A stretch of DNA of 64,000 bases, from NCBI GenBank assembly GCA_029252555.1, contig JAQXBF010000026.1:1-64000 (forward strand), read 5' to 3'. The notes below the pieces were generated by a model. It was not told the origin of the DNA, did no database searches, and saw only the letters and a list, made by a program, of their open reading frames with translations. Positions 16,250 to 24,919 of this stretch are shown piece by piece. The number at the start of each line of letters is the position of its first letter. The stretch's first letter is position 1. The translations under genes were made by a program, and so were the position numbers. The stretch is from Porticoccaceae bacterium (GTDB taxonomy: Bacteria > Pseudomonadota > Gammaproteobacteria > Pseudomonadales > Porticoccaceae).

Positions 16250-17392
16250 TTATTTAGTAATAATATTAACGCCACTGATGCCGGGGGCACCATAGACATG
16301 GGTGTAGCCAACTTTGGGCTCGTTAGGCACCTGTCGAGCACCACCTTCACCGCGTAATTGCACGCATACTTCATACACCTGCCGCAGGCCAGAGGCGCCA
16401 ACGGGTTCACCATTGGCTAAACAGCCGCCATCGGTATTAATAGGTAGACGGCCATGAATACCGGTGGCGCCCTCAAGGAGCAGTTTTTCCTGCTCGCCGT
16501 GCTCACAGAAGCCATTTTCTGCCATGTGCATAATCTCTGTGCCGCTGTCGGTATCCTGAAGCTGCATAACATCCACATCTTCTGGGCCAATGCCCGCCTG
16601 TTCAAAGGCGGCCTTGGAGGCAGTGACGGTTGGTGCGTCGGCAACCTCCATTGCCTGAGACGGGGCAAATACTTCAAAGCTGCCATAGTGGCGGGTGCGC
16701 ACGGCGGCCGCTTTCAAAAATAACGGGTTACTGCAGTACTGATGAGCCTTGTCGGCATTGCAAATAATTAGCGCCGCGCCACCTTCGGCAGGGCTGCAGA
16801 ACATATACTTGCGCAATGGGTCGCTGACCATGGCCGAGTTGGCAATCTCTTCATAGCTCAGGGCCTGCTGGCGCCAGGCGGTTGGTGTCAGCGAGCCATT
16901 GGTAAAGGCTTTTTCGGAGACGCGAATTAAGGCATCTTCGGTAATACCGTGATCGTGCATATAGCGCTGGGTCTTAAGGGCAAAAAACTGGGTGGTGAGC
17001 ATAAGCCCAGTCTCCCCATACCATTCGTCCAATCCCCATTCTTTGGGTCGGGGATTAAAGGCACCCCGCGGGTGCTTGTCGAAACCAACCACAACGCCTA
17101 CATCATACTCTCCAGATTTAATCGAACTGTAGGCGGCATGCAATGAACTGCCGCCTGTGGCACAGCCATTCCAGATGTTGGTAAATTGCAGCCCAGTCAG
17201 TCCGAGCTCATTAACCAGCGCGTCGGCATTGCCGCCGTCTTGACTGCCACCGTAGGCGAATTGCATATCTGCCCATGAGAGACCGGCATCGGCTAGCGCT
17301 GCGCGCACTGCAGAGGCACCTTGCTGCATGCCAGACATATTGGGAGAACGACCAAAGCGATGAAGTCCTATACCTATAATTGCTACATTCAA
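16250..17392 (-). CDS. Thiolase-fold lipid-transfer protein, probable Ltp2-type aldolase/thiolase
   Basis: 380 residues of the SCP-x/lipid-transfer thiolase family. The N-terminal nucleophile region is present as NGCATGG with Cys77. The usual C-terminal His of GHP is replaced: the segment reads NTDGGCLANGEPVGASG, with Glu about residue 329, and the second active-site Cys of CxG is absent (HVYGAPGISG). A DUF35 protein is encoded three bases upstream. Ltp2-DUF35 pairs in steroid side-chain breakdown are retro-aldolases that release an acyl-CoA, so the same chemistry is likely. Either way it would be a C-C cleavage step of the pathway. Confidence 0.88.
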   Translation of the reverse strand: MNVAIIGIGLHRFGRSPNMSGMQQGASAVRAALADAGLSWADMQFAYGGSQDGGNADALVNELGLTGLQFTNIWNGCATGGSSLHAAYSSIKSGEYDVGVVVGFDKHPRGAFNPRPKEWGLDEWYGETGLMLTTQFFALKTQRYMHDHGITEDALIRVSEKAFTNGSLTPTAWRQQALSYEEIANSAMVSDPLRKYMFCSPAEGGAALIICNADKAHQYCSNPLFLKAAAVRTRHYGSFEVFAPSQAMEVADAPTVTASKAAFEQAGIGPEDVDVMQLQDTDSGTEIMHMAENGFCEHGEQEKLLLEGATGIHGRLPINTDGGCLANGEPVGASGLRQVYEVCVQLRGEGGARQVPNEPKVGYTHVYGAPGISGVNIITK

Positions 17393-17395
17393 AAT

Positions 17396-17827
17396 CTATA
17401 CTCCCTGTGCAGCGCTAAAACTAAAGGTCATTTTTTGATTGCCATTTTTGTCGGTGCGAAACGGAATAATATCCAGCTGCATGGGCATGCCTATTTGCAG
17501 CTGATCTGGACTATTGGCTTGCAGTCGCGCCTCGACACGCACGCCACCGGGCATTTCCACATAGCCTACGCCATAGGGGCGAAATGTCTCTGGGGTCTCG
17601 TCACTGCGGTAGGGCTGTTTGGGCATAAAGGTCTGAATGGTCCAGGTCCACAATATGCCTCGGTCACCCAGTTCAACAATCGTTGTTTGCCGTGAGCCAC
17701 AGCTGCGACAATCGGGTTGGGCAGGGAAGGTGGCCTCGGCACATTGGTTGCAGCGGCTGCCCAGCAACTGGGGTTTGGCGGCTGGCCAGGTAAAAAGACC
17801 TTCATGGAGTGGAACTTGGTTGCTCAT
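17396..17827 (-). CDS. DUF35 OB-fold / zinc-ribbon protein, partner of the thiolase-fold protein
   Basis: 143 residues. The N-terminal rubredoxin-like zinc ribbon has two CxxC pairs (CNQC and CRSC, near residues 26 and 40), followed by an OB-fold with GILWTWTIQTF and RPYGVGYVEMPGGVRVEARL. DUF35 proteins bind thiolase-fold enzymes and are required for Ltp2 aldolase or acetoacetyl-CoA-type activity. Placement immediately before the thiolase gene (three bases) and nine bases after the E3 gene supports a complex. Confidence 0.92.
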   Translation of the reverse strand: MSNQVPLHEGLFTWPAAKPQLLGSRCNQCAEATFPAQPDCRSCGSRQTTIVELGDRGILWTWTIQTFMPKQPYRSDETPETFRPYGVGYVEMPGGVRVEARLQANSPDQLQIGMPMQLDIIPFRTDKNGNQKMTFSFSAAQGV

Positions 17828-17836
17828 AAATCGACT

Positions 17837-19234
17837 CTATTGATGAATCGCAACACCGAGGCTGTCTAAAACGGACTCATGCATGCTTTCTGATACGGTT
17901 GGGTGGGCGTAAATGGTATGGGCCAAATCATGCTCTGTGGCTGCGAGCTGTTGGGCTATACCAAACCCCTGAATTTGTTCTGTGACCTCTGGGCCAATCA
18001 TGTGGGCACCAAGTAGCTCACCACTGTTGGCATCAAAGACAGTTTTGACCAGCCCTTCGGCTTCATGGATGGCCAAGGCCTTGCCGTTGGTACTGAGGCT
18101 GGAGCGTCCCACTCGAACGCTATGTCCCGCGGCCCTAGCCTGGGCTTCGGTCAGGCCGACGCTGGCAATCTGCGGACGGCAATAGGTACAGCCGGGCACG
18201 CGGTTTTTATTTAACGGCTCTACTGCCTCGACACCGGCAATATTCTCCACGCAGACAACGGCTTCATGGCTGGCTTTGTGAGCCAGCCATGGAGCACCGG
18301 CGACATCGCCGATGGCGTAAAGGCCGACCAGATTGGTTTTACCAAAGGGGTCAGCGATTAAAAAACTGTTTTCGGTTTTAACACCCAGACGCTCAAGGCC
18401 AAGTCCTTCGATATTGCCCTGTATTCCCACCGCCAGAATGACCTGATCAAATTTTAGCTGCTGATCGCCATCGGCGCCTTTAATCAGAGCGAGTGCCTGT
18501 TTTCCAGCGCCTTCAATGGAGTCGACCAAGGTATTGGTCAGTACCTTGATACCTCGCTGTTTAAAGGATTTTTCTGCCAGGGCAGAAATCTCGGCATCTT
18601 CTGCCGGGGTAATGCGGTCTGCGGCCTCGACCAAGGTGACATCGGTACCCAGATCATTGTAGAGACTGGCAAATTCCACGCCTATGGCACCGCCACCAAT
18701 AACCAGCAGGCTGCCGGGCAGGGTGGTGGGGGTCATAGCTTCGCGGGCACCCCAGACAAGATCGCCATCGATTTCAATATTGGGAAGATTGCGCGCTCGG
18801 GCGCCGGTAGCGAGAATAATATGGTTGCTGCGGTACTGGGTGACTGTGCCATTGTAGCTTACATCAAGGCGACATTTATCGGCTACAGTGGCAGTGCCAT
18901 CAATAACGGTGATGTTATTTTTCTGCATCAGAAAGGCGACACCGCCACTGAGCTTGCTGGCCACAGAACGGCTATGCTTAACCAGTTTATTAATATCAAA
19001 ACTGAGGTTGTCGAAGCTAAAGCCGAAGTGGTCTGCCTCTTTTAAAGTATGTGCAATATCTGCACCGCGAAGCAGTGACTTGGTGGGAATACAGCCCCAG
19101 TTTAGGCACACGCCTCCCAGGTGCTGTTTTTCGACCAGCGCGGTTTTAAAACCCAATTGGGCGGCACGAATAGCGGCCACGTAGCCACCGGGCCCACCGC
19201 CTACTACCATTAGGTCATATTGCTGAATACTCAC
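17837..19234 (-). CDS. lpdA: Dihydrolipoyl dehydrogenase (E3)
   Basis: 465 residues, full family length. FAD binding is shown by VVGGGPGGYVAAIRAAQLG, the redox disulfide by GGVCLNWGCIPTKSLL, NAD binding by VIGGGAIGVEFASLY and the C-terminal active-site His-Glu pair by HPTVSESMHE. It reoxidises dihydrolipoamide on the E2 subunit using NAD. It is the fourth gene of the operon, 23 bases after E2, so it probably is a dedicated E3 for this complex and not the housekeeping copy. Confidence 0.95.
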   Translation of the reverse strand: MSIQQYDLMVVGGGPGGYVAAIRAAQLGFKTALVEKQHLGGVCLNWGCIPTKSLLRGADIAHTLKEADHFGFSFDNLSFDINKLVKHSRSVASKLSGGVAFLMQKNNITVIDGTATVADKCRLDVSYNGTVTQYRSNHIILATGARARNLPNIEIDGDLVWGAREAMTPTTLPGSLLVIGGGAIGVEFASLYNDLGTDVTLVEAADRITPAEDAEISALAEKSFKQRGIKVLTNTLVDSIEGAGKQALALIKGADGDQQLKFDQVILAVGIQGNIEGLGLERLGVKTENSFLIADPFGKTNLVGLYAIGDVAGAPWLAHKASHEAVVCVENIAGVEAVEPLNKNRVPGCTYCRPQIASVGLTEAQARAAGHSVRVGRSSLSTNGKALAIHEAEGLVKTVFDANSGELLGAHMIGPEVTEQIQGFGIAQQLAATEHDLAHTIYAHPTVSESMHESVLDSLGVAIHQ

Positions 19235-19257
19235 TGTTGTCTACTCCCGCTGATAGC

Positions 19258-20718
19258 TTATACCAACATAGTCGCGGGCTGCTCGAGGAAACCTTTGAGT
19301 ACAGACATAAATTCAGCGGCAACAGCCCCATCAATAATGCGATGGTCGCTAGACAGGGTAAGGCTTATAACAGTGGCAACGGCCAGTTCGCCATTTTTAA
19401 CCACGGCTCTCTGCTCCCCTGAACCCACGGCTAAAATCGCGCCCTGGGGTGGATTAATAATGGCGTCGAACTGCTTGATGCCATACATCCCCAGGTTAGA
19501 GATACAGAAACTGCCTCCCTGAAACTCTTCAGACTTGAGACGGTTGAGTTTGGCTCTGGTAGATAGGTCGCGCATCTCATGGGAAATGCTTTCCAGCCCT
19601 TTGGTGTTGGCACCAGAAATAATGGGGGTAATCAACCCATCTTTGATGGCTACCGCAACACTGATATCGGCATCAGTAAACTGAGTGACCTGCTCGCCAT
19701 CAAACTGCACATTGACCGCTGGCACTCTTATTAATGCGCTGGCACAGGCTTTGATAATAAAGTCATTGACCGAGACTTTGGTCTGGGTGTTGACATCATT
19801 AATCTGCTTGCGTGTGGCTAGCAGGTTGTCCAGTTCGGCATCAATCTGCACACGGTAATGCGGTGCTGTCTGTTTGGATGCTTGCAGACGCCCGGCGATG
19901 GTCTTGCGCATACTACTAATCGGCTGGGACTCTGGGCTACTCACGCTTGGCGCAGAAACCTCTACTGGTAGCTTATTTTTCAGGGCAGCGGCAGCTTCGA
20001 CATCGGCCTTACATACCCGTCCGCGATCGCCACTAACTCGGCATTCCAGTAGGTTAATACCCAGCTGCTCGGCAAGTCGCCGCGCCACGGGAGTGGCTTT
20101 GACCTGGCTGTCATCGCCAGGTTGATTGCTGCTTGGCGGCGCATTATGAGTCTCTATCAGGCGGCCACCGGCGGCGATTAAAGCCGCCTCTAGGTCGCGC
20201 TTGGAAACACGCCCATGGCGTCCAGTGCCGGAAATATTGTTGAGGTTAACGCCATACTCTGCTGCTAGGCGGCGAGCCACTGGCGAAGCTGAGACATGAC
20301 TATCATCTTCGCCTACAGCTAATGTATCGGTGTTGCCAGCCAATTGTTCGGCTGGAGCTGATGCTTCATTTGCAACTTCGGTCATGGTCGGCGCCTCTTG
20401 TAAAACAACTGCTTCGCTATTGCCGGAGTAACTATTGATAAACTTATTAATTTCTTCTTCGCTGGTCTCTGCAGACGCGATAACACCCAGCAGAGCGCCC
20501 ACGATATGAGTTTCGCCAGGCTCCGCGACTATGGCGCGGACTATGCCGCTGTCAGACGCAGCCACTGTATTAATAATTTTCGCAGTCTCAACGTCGACCA
20601 GATCGGTCTCAACAGTTACCTGATCCCCCACTTTGACATGCCAGGCATTGATCTCGCCCTCGGACATTTCCATGCCCCATTTGGGCATGGAAATAGGCTT
20701 AATATTATTGGTCATCAT
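19258..20718 (-). CDS. 2-oxoacid dehydrogenase E2 (dihydrolipoamide acyltransferase), two E1/E3-binding domains
   Basis: 486 residues. One lipoyl domain spans about residues 5-80; the lipoylated Lys is probably Lys47, in DVETAKI. Two peripheral-subunit-binding domains follow: ASPVARRLAAEYGVNL and ATPVARRLAEQLGINL, each ending in a GRV(S/C)K block, near 140-180 and 208-245. The catalytic domain (last about 220 residues) holds SSDHRIIDGA with the active-site His. Most E2 proteins have a single binding domain, so the duplication is unusual. The ATG overlaps the E1beta stop (TAATG). The acyl group transferred may be acetyl or branched-chain. Confidence 0.92.
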   Translation of the reverse strand: MMTNNIKPISMPKWGMEMSEGEINAWHVKVGDQVTVETDLVDVETAKIINTVAASDSGIVRAIVAEPGETHIVGALLGVIASAETSEEEINKFINSYSGNSEAVVLQEAPTMTEVANEASAPAEQLAGNTDTLAVGEDDSHVSASPVARRLAAEYGVNLNNISGTGRHGRVSKRDLEAALIAAGGRLIETHNAPPSSNQPGDDSQVKATPVARRLAEQLGINLLECRVSGDRGRVCKADVEAAAALKNKLPVEVSAPSVSSPESQPISSMRKTIAGRLQASKQTAPHYRVQIDAELDNLLATRKQINDVNTQTKVSVNDFIIKACASALIRVPAVNVQFDGEQVTQFTDADISVAVAIKDGLITPIISGANTKGLESISHEMRDLSTRAKLNRLKSEEFQGGSFCISNLGMYGIKQFDAIINPPQGAILAVGSGEQRAVVKNGELAVATVISLTLSSDHRIIDGAVAAEFMSVLKGFLEQPATMLV

Positions 20719-21764
20719 TAGGCTCCCAGTACGTCCCGAACAGCGGCAAGGACTTTATCGACATTGGGAACATAGGCGTCTTCTAGCGCAGGAGCAAATG
20801 GAACTGGCGTATGCGGGGCAGTCACTGTACGGATCGGCGCCTTGAGGCTGTGGAAGCCTTTTTCGGCGACAATACCGGCAATATCAGAGGCTAGACCACA
20901 GCGCGGGTTGCCCTCGTCCACAACAACGAGCCGTCCGGTGACTTCAACGCTTTCAAGGATCGCCTCATCGTCCAGTGGCGACACAGTGCGCGGATCAATA
21001 ACATCACAGGTGATTCCCTCTTCCGCCAAAATATCGGCCGCAGCAATCGCATGAGTGACCATATTAGAGATGGCAACGATGGTGACATCTTTACCCTGGC
21101 GGGGGAATGCGGCTTCTCCAAAGGGAATCGCATACTGCTCGTCTGGGACTTCACATTCATTGTTATACATGACCTTGTGCTCGAGAAAAATCACTGGATC
21201 CTCATCACGAATCGCTTGCACCATAAGGCCTTTGGCATCATAGGCGTTGCTGGGCATAACGACTTTTAAGCCAGCGATATGGGTAACCACTGAATGCAGC
21301 ATACTTGAATGCTGAGCACCCGCACGCCAACCGGCACCCACTGTTCCGCGAATCACCATAGGTGTTTTTGACTTGCCACCAAACATATAGCGGAACTTGG
21401 CTGCCTGATTAAAAATCTGATCGAAGGAAACGCCGATAAAATCGAAGAACATAAGCTCGGCGATCGGGCGCAGACCATTGTTGGCAGCACCGGCGGCAGC
21501 ACCAATAATAGCCGCCTCAGAGATAGGCGTATCGATAACGCGCTCGCGGCCAAATTCGGGCATCAGCCCTTTTGTAACACCAAAAACACCACCGTAGGCG
21601 TCGTCTTGACCATCACAGCCAGCGCCACCGGAGACTTCTTCTCCGAGAACAATCACTGTGGGGTCACGGCGCATCTCTTCACGAATGGCATCGTTAAGGG
21701 CTTCACGGTAGGACTTCATTGAAGTAGTACCGGCAATTTTTGCAATTTTAGAATTAGTAGTCAT
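20718..21764 (-). CDS. 2-oxoacid dehydrogenase E1 component, beta subunit (acetoin/pyruvate/branched-chain type)
   Basis: 348 residues from the ATG at 21764, which has AAGGG seven bases upstream; an ATG ten codons earlier (21794) would overlap the E1alpha stop and is less likely. YREALNDAIREEMRRDPTVIVLGEEV, RVIDTPISEAAIIGAAAGAA and the C-terminal transketolase domain (GKDVTIVAISNMV, IDPRTVSPLDDEAI, VVVDEGN) identify the beta subunit. With E1alpha it forms the thiamine-diphosphate heterotetramer that decarboxylates a 2-oxoacid or cleaves acetoin. Specificity cannot be read by eye. Confidence 0.93.
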   Translation of the reverse strand: MTTNSKIAKIAGTTSMKSYREALNDAIREEMRRDPTVIVLGEEVSGGAGCDGQDDAYGGVFGVTKGLMPEFGRERVIDTPISEAAIIGAAAGAANNGLRPIAELMFFDFIGVSFDQIFNQAAKFRYMFGGKSKTPMVIRGTVGAGWRAGAQHSSMLHSVVTHIAGLKVVMPSNAYDAKGLMVQAIRDEDPVIFLEHKVMYNNECEVPDEQYAIPFGEAAFPRQGKDVTIVAISNMVTHAIAAADILAEEGITCDVIDPRTVSPLDDEAILESVEVTGRLVVVDEGNPRCGLASDIAGIVAEKGFHSLKAPIRTVTAPHTPVPFAPALEDAYVPNVDKVLAAVRDVLGA

Positions 21765-21774
21765 CTGGTTACCC

Positions 21775-22746
21775 TTAGTATGAGCAGTAGACATCGGACA
21801 AGAGGTCCGTGGCAGGATCTGGGTGCGGTGCAGCTAGGCCGTCCGCAACCGCTTTTTCTATTTCGACCATGATTTCTTTATCTATTGCATTCATGGCGGC
21901 AGCTTTAAGCCAGCCTTCCTTTATAACTCGATCACGGAATATTTTTAAGCAGTCTTGATCCTTGCGAGCATTTTTAATTTCATCTTTACCGCGGTACAGC
22001 TGAGGGTCACCAATAAAGTGGCCGTCAAAGCGCACACATTTGGCTTCGATAGAAGTGGGGCCGCCGCCGTCGCGAGCCCGTTGCGTTGCAACCTTAATCG
22101 CCTCATAGGTGGCAAAGAAGTCGTTGCCATCAATGCATTCAGACGGCATGCCGAACCCCGCGTTACGATCTGTAAGGCTGTCGCAGCCAAGACCGTAGTT
22201 GGCCGCAGTGCCTTCCGCGTAACCATTGTTTTCGTAGATGAAGATATGGGGTAGCTGCAAAACCACAGCCATATTCATGGCTTCCATGGTTGTACCCTGA
22301 TTGGCACTGCCGTCACCGTTAAACGACAGGGCAACATTGGTAGTGCCTAATGTTTTGGCCGCCAGCGCAGCACCATTGACCAGCGGTGGACCACCACCAA
22401 CAATAGCGTTGGCGCCGAGCATTCCTTTATCGATATCGGCAATATGCATGGAGCCGCCTTTACCTTTACACAGGCCACTTGAGCGACCCATGATCTCTTT
22501 CATCATGCCGCCAACATCACAGCCTTTGGCAATACAGTGGCCATGGCCACGGTGGGTACTGCCGATAATGTCACTGTCGCTAAGGTCGATACAGGCGGCA
22601 ACTGCGATTGCCTCTTGACCGTTAGATGCGTGAACGAACCCAGGCACATTTCCTCCCATAAACTCCTTAATACAGCGCTCTTCGAATTCGCGGATGGTTT
22701 TCATTGAGCGATAGGCTCTGAGTAGAAATTCCTCTTGATATGGCAT
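21775..22746 (-). CDS. 2-oxoacid dehydrogenase E1 component, alpha subunit (acetoin dehydrogenase-like)
   Basis: 323 residues, the length of acetoin or pyruvate dehydrogenase alpha subunits. STHRGHGHCIAKG is an early motif, and the thiamine diphosphate motif runs from GDGSANQG to ENNGYAEG about 30 residues later. The GGSMHIAD segment is typical of acetoin/pyruvate E1alpha. It is the first gene of a nine-gene minus-strand operon reaching 13434 with short gaps and several overlaps. A predicted promoter lies 40-70 bases upstream. Confidence 0.94.
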   Translation of the reverse strand: MPYQEEFLLRAYRSMKTIREFEERCIKEFMGGNVPGFVHASNGQEAIAVAACIDLSDSDIIGSTHRGHGHCIAKGCDVGGMMKEIMGRSSGLCKGKGGSMHIADIDKGMLGANAIVGGGPPLVNGAALAAKTLGTTNVALSFNGDGSANQGTTMEAMNMAVVLQLPHIFIYENNGYAEGTAANYGLGCDSLTDRNAGFGMPSECIDGNDFFATYEAIKVATQRARDGGGPTSIEAKCVRFDGHFIGDPQLYRGKDEIKNARKDQDCLKIFRDRVIKEGWLKAAAMNAIDKEIMVEIEKAVADGLAAPHPDPATDLLSDVYCSY

Positions 22747-22786
22747 TTGGCTGCCCCTTTTGTTTGTTTGTTTTTAAGCAGACCAA

Positions 22787-22815
22787 ACTATACATCTTTT
22801 AAATAAAAAAACAAA
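22787..22815 (-). promoter_or_regulatory. Predicted promoter of the E1alpha-to-MDR operon
   Basis: Minus strand: a TTTGTT/TTGTTT -35 in an A/T-rich stretch, a spacer of 16-17 bases, then TATAGT preceded by ATG. The same ATGTATAGT block is found at 11066-11074. TATAGT is 40 bases before the E1alpha start codon. Confidence 0.42.
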
Positions 22816-22943
22816 CGTGATGGTTTTAGGTTTTATCTTGTTAAGCGCAGCTGCATGCACTGTTCAGCCTGACGTGAGTTTATTAAATTCAGGAGAGGAA
22901 CAGATCCGACATCATTGGATCCCTATCTTTTTTAAGAGGATAT

Positions 22944-22967
22944 TTTTTAATGGCTAGCTATTAAAAA
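22944..22967. repeat. 24-bp near-perfect palindrome
   Basis: TTTTTAAT-G-GCTAGC-T-ATTAAAAA reads the same on both strands apart from one G/T pair. It lies 30 bases past the ferredoxin stop codon and about 200 bases before the E1alpha start. There is no T-run on the correct side for a minus-strand terminator, so a protein-binding site is an alternative. Function unknown. Confidence 0.5.
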
Positions 22968-22996
22968 GTCTAGATGTTGAGCGAGGAAGCTATCAA

Positions 22997-23317
22997 CTAA
23001 AACTGCGACTCGGGCAGATATGCTACTAGGCCATCATGTGCGTCGGTCACATTGATCTGACAGGACAGGCGACTATTATCTTTGGGGGCTGTAACACAGT
23101 CCAGTAAATCTTTTTCCATCTCACTAGCCGGATCTACCTTATCGACCCAACTCTCTTCTATATAGCAGTGGCAGGTCGCACAACTGCATGAGCCACCGCA
23201 CTCGGCGACAATACCCTCGATCATGTTATCGACCGCAGCCTGCATTAGACTAGTGCCAGAGTCGATATTAACTTCATGGCTCTCGCCGCTGGCCTCTATA
23301 AATGTAACTGTGGGCAT
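22997..23317 (-). CDS. Putidaredoxin-like 2Fe-2S ferredoxin
   Basis: 106 residues, the same length as putidaredoxin. Cluster ligands are Cys40, Cys46 and Cys49 (ECGGSCSCATCHCY) plus Cys86 (NSRLSCQI), spaced as in adrenodoxin/putidaredoxin ferredoxins. An extra Cys44 lies within the cluster loop. Putidaredoxin ends in Trp106, which helps electron transfer to P450cam; here the last residue is Phe. The P450cam-like gene at 2062 is the obvious partner although 20 kb away. A ferredoxin reductase is not present in the window. Confidence 0.93.
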   Translation of the reverse strand: MPTVTFIEASGESHEVNIDSGTSLMQAAVDNMIEGIVAECGGSCSCATCHCYIEESWVDKVDPASEMEKDLLDCVTAPKDNSRLSCQINVTDAHDGLVAYLPESQF

Positions 23318-23390
23318 TTTTAAACTCCAGTAAGGAATGGTCTAACAAATAATCGGTTGAGCAAAGCAACGCTGTTTTTCGTCGAAGAGC

Positions 23391-23418
23391 AATATACAGC
23401 GTTTGATAAATAAAACAA
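23391..23418 (-). promoter_or_regulatory. Predicted promoter of the ferredoxin gene
   Basis: Minus strand TTGTTT, a 16-base spacer, TATATT preceded by TG, about 75 bases before the ferredoxin ATG. It resembles the promoters predicted at 11066-11095 and 22787-22815. Confidence 0.35.
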
Positions 23419-23515
23419 ACAAGTTAGATTGTAATTTTATTTGTTCGAGCATTGTTGATTTAAAGAAAAGCCTGGATCTGATGGCAGGTCCGAGCTTGAT
23501 AAGGCTGCTTAACTA

Positions 23516-23812
23516 TCACTTCAGGCTGGCGTAGTAGGCTGCAAGATTGGCAATATCCGCATCACTCAAACCTTTGGCCATGGCTGTCATCATAGCGTTA
23601 TTGCGCTTGCCATCTCGGAACTGCTTAAGTTGGCTCGCTAGGTAGGGTTCTTTTTGCCCAGCGAGGTTAGGCCACATACCATTGTTGCTAATGCCGTTCA
23701 TGCCGTGACAGCCAGCACAGGTCATAGACTTGGCTTTGCCAGCCGCAGGATCACCAGCCAGTGCGCCAAATGATAATGTGGCAGCGGCGAATGTAATAAC
23801 TAACTTCTTCAT
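23516..23812 (-). CDS. Periplasmic c-type cytochrome (class I, c4/c553-like single heme)
   Basis: 98 residues. A signal peptide covers about residues 1-19 ([19 protein letters not shown]). The heme motif CAGCH follows, with a distal Met in [16 protein letters not shown]. The C-terminal helix [12 protein letters not shown] is standard. It is a small periplasmic electron carrier, probably feeding a terminal oxidase. It lies 16 bases downstream of the heme A synthase gene on the same strand. Confidence 0.92.
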   Translation of the reverse strand: MKKLVITFAAATLSFGALAGDPAAGKAKSMTCAGCHGMNGISNNGMWPNLAGQKEPYLASQLKQFRDGKRNNAMMTAMAKGLSDADIANLAAYYASLK

Positions 23813-23828
23813 GTTGCTTCTCCAATGA

Positions 23829-24896
23829 TTAATTTGGTTGGGCTACGGTGTGGGAGCCGCTGTTAGCGAAACAGTGGCTGACAAACAACGAGGCGCTCAA
23901 AAGGGCGACGGCTCCCACCTGATGAGCGGCGGCCACGGGTACGGGAACATAGAAAATTAAGGTGCTGACACCCAGTGTAACCTGAAGTATTAACAGACCG
24001 ATAAGGCAAAAGACCCCTGTTTTGGCTGAGCCTTTAATGTCGGCTTTTAGAGTCTTTGCAGCAAAGACCAGTACTAGTGCGACGATCAGATATGCAAAAA
24101 TGCGATGGTTAAACTGTATGGTGGTAATATCTTCAAATGCCGACAGCCAGGCTGGTGCCATGCTGTAGAGACCTGCAGGAATGAAGCTATCGCCCATCAG
24201 TGGCCAGGTGGGGTAGGCGAAGCCCGCCTTGGTGCCCGCCACAAGGCCGCCAGATAAAATCATTAGGAAAATAAGACCACTTAGGGCATAGGCAAAACCA
24301 CTTAAAGCGATGGGTTGCTCATATTTCTCAGTGACCAGATCAAAGGCAGTCCAGAGAATAAATGAGTAAATTAAGACTGCCGCGCCGAGATGGGCAGTGA
24401 GACGATACTGGCTGACATCGGGTTTGTCGACCAGTCCGCTCTTGACCATATACCAGCCCAATAAACCCTGAAAGCCGCCACCAAGGAGCATCAGCACAAG
24501 CTTTGGCGTCAAGCCGGCTCTGATGCGCTTGGTAATCAAAAAGAACAAAAAGGGCAATATAAAGATTACGCCAATTAAGCGACCCAGCACGCGGTGGAGA
24601 TACTCATACATAAAGATCGGTTTAAAGTCCTCGAGAGACATACCCATATTGATCTTTTGGTACTCGGGAAACTGCTGATATTTATAAAACATATGTTGCC
24701 AGTCGGCTTCCGACATTGGCGGTATTACGCCCATCAAAGGTTTCCAGTCGACCATCGACAGGCCTGAGTTGGTGAGGCGTGTAACCCCGCCCAAAAGGAT
24801 CATGCCAAAAATCACCGCGGCACAGAAAAACAGCCAGTAGGCAATCTGGCGGTCGAACTGAGGTTCTGGGGTTGAAGCAGATTTAACTAGGGGCAT
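23829..24896 (-). CDS. ctaA: Heme A synthase (COX15/CtaA family)
   Basis: 355 residues with about eight membrane helices. Signature segments are [19 protein letters not shown] near the N-terminus, [13 protein letters not shown] with a heme-binding His near residue 96, [11 protein letters not shown] near 170, [13 protein letters not shown] near 270 and [13 protein letters not shown] near the C-terminus. It oxidises heme O to heme A in the inner membrane for aa3-type cytochrome oxidase. The oxidase genes are not in the window. Confidence 0.93.
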   Translation of the reverse strand: MPLVKSASTPEPQFDRQIAYWLFFCAAVIFGMILLGGVTRLTNSGLSMVDWKPLMGVIPPMSEADWQHMFYKYQQFPEYQKINMGMSLEDFKPIFMYEYLHRVLGRLIGVIFILPFLFFLITKRIRAGLTPKLVLMLLGGGFQGLLGWYMVKSGLVDKPDVSQYRLTAHLGAAVLIYSFILWTAFDLVTEKYEQPIALSGFAYALSGLIFLMILSGGLVAGTKAGFAYPTWPLMGDSFIPAGLYSMAPAWLSAFEDITTIQFNHRIFAYLIVALVLVFAAKTLKADIKGSAKTGVFCLIGLLILQVTLGVSTLIFYVPVPVAAAHQVGAVALLSASLFVSHCFANSGSHTVAQPN

Positions 24897-24919
24897 TTAA
24901 GGCTCTGTATGTTGATCGA

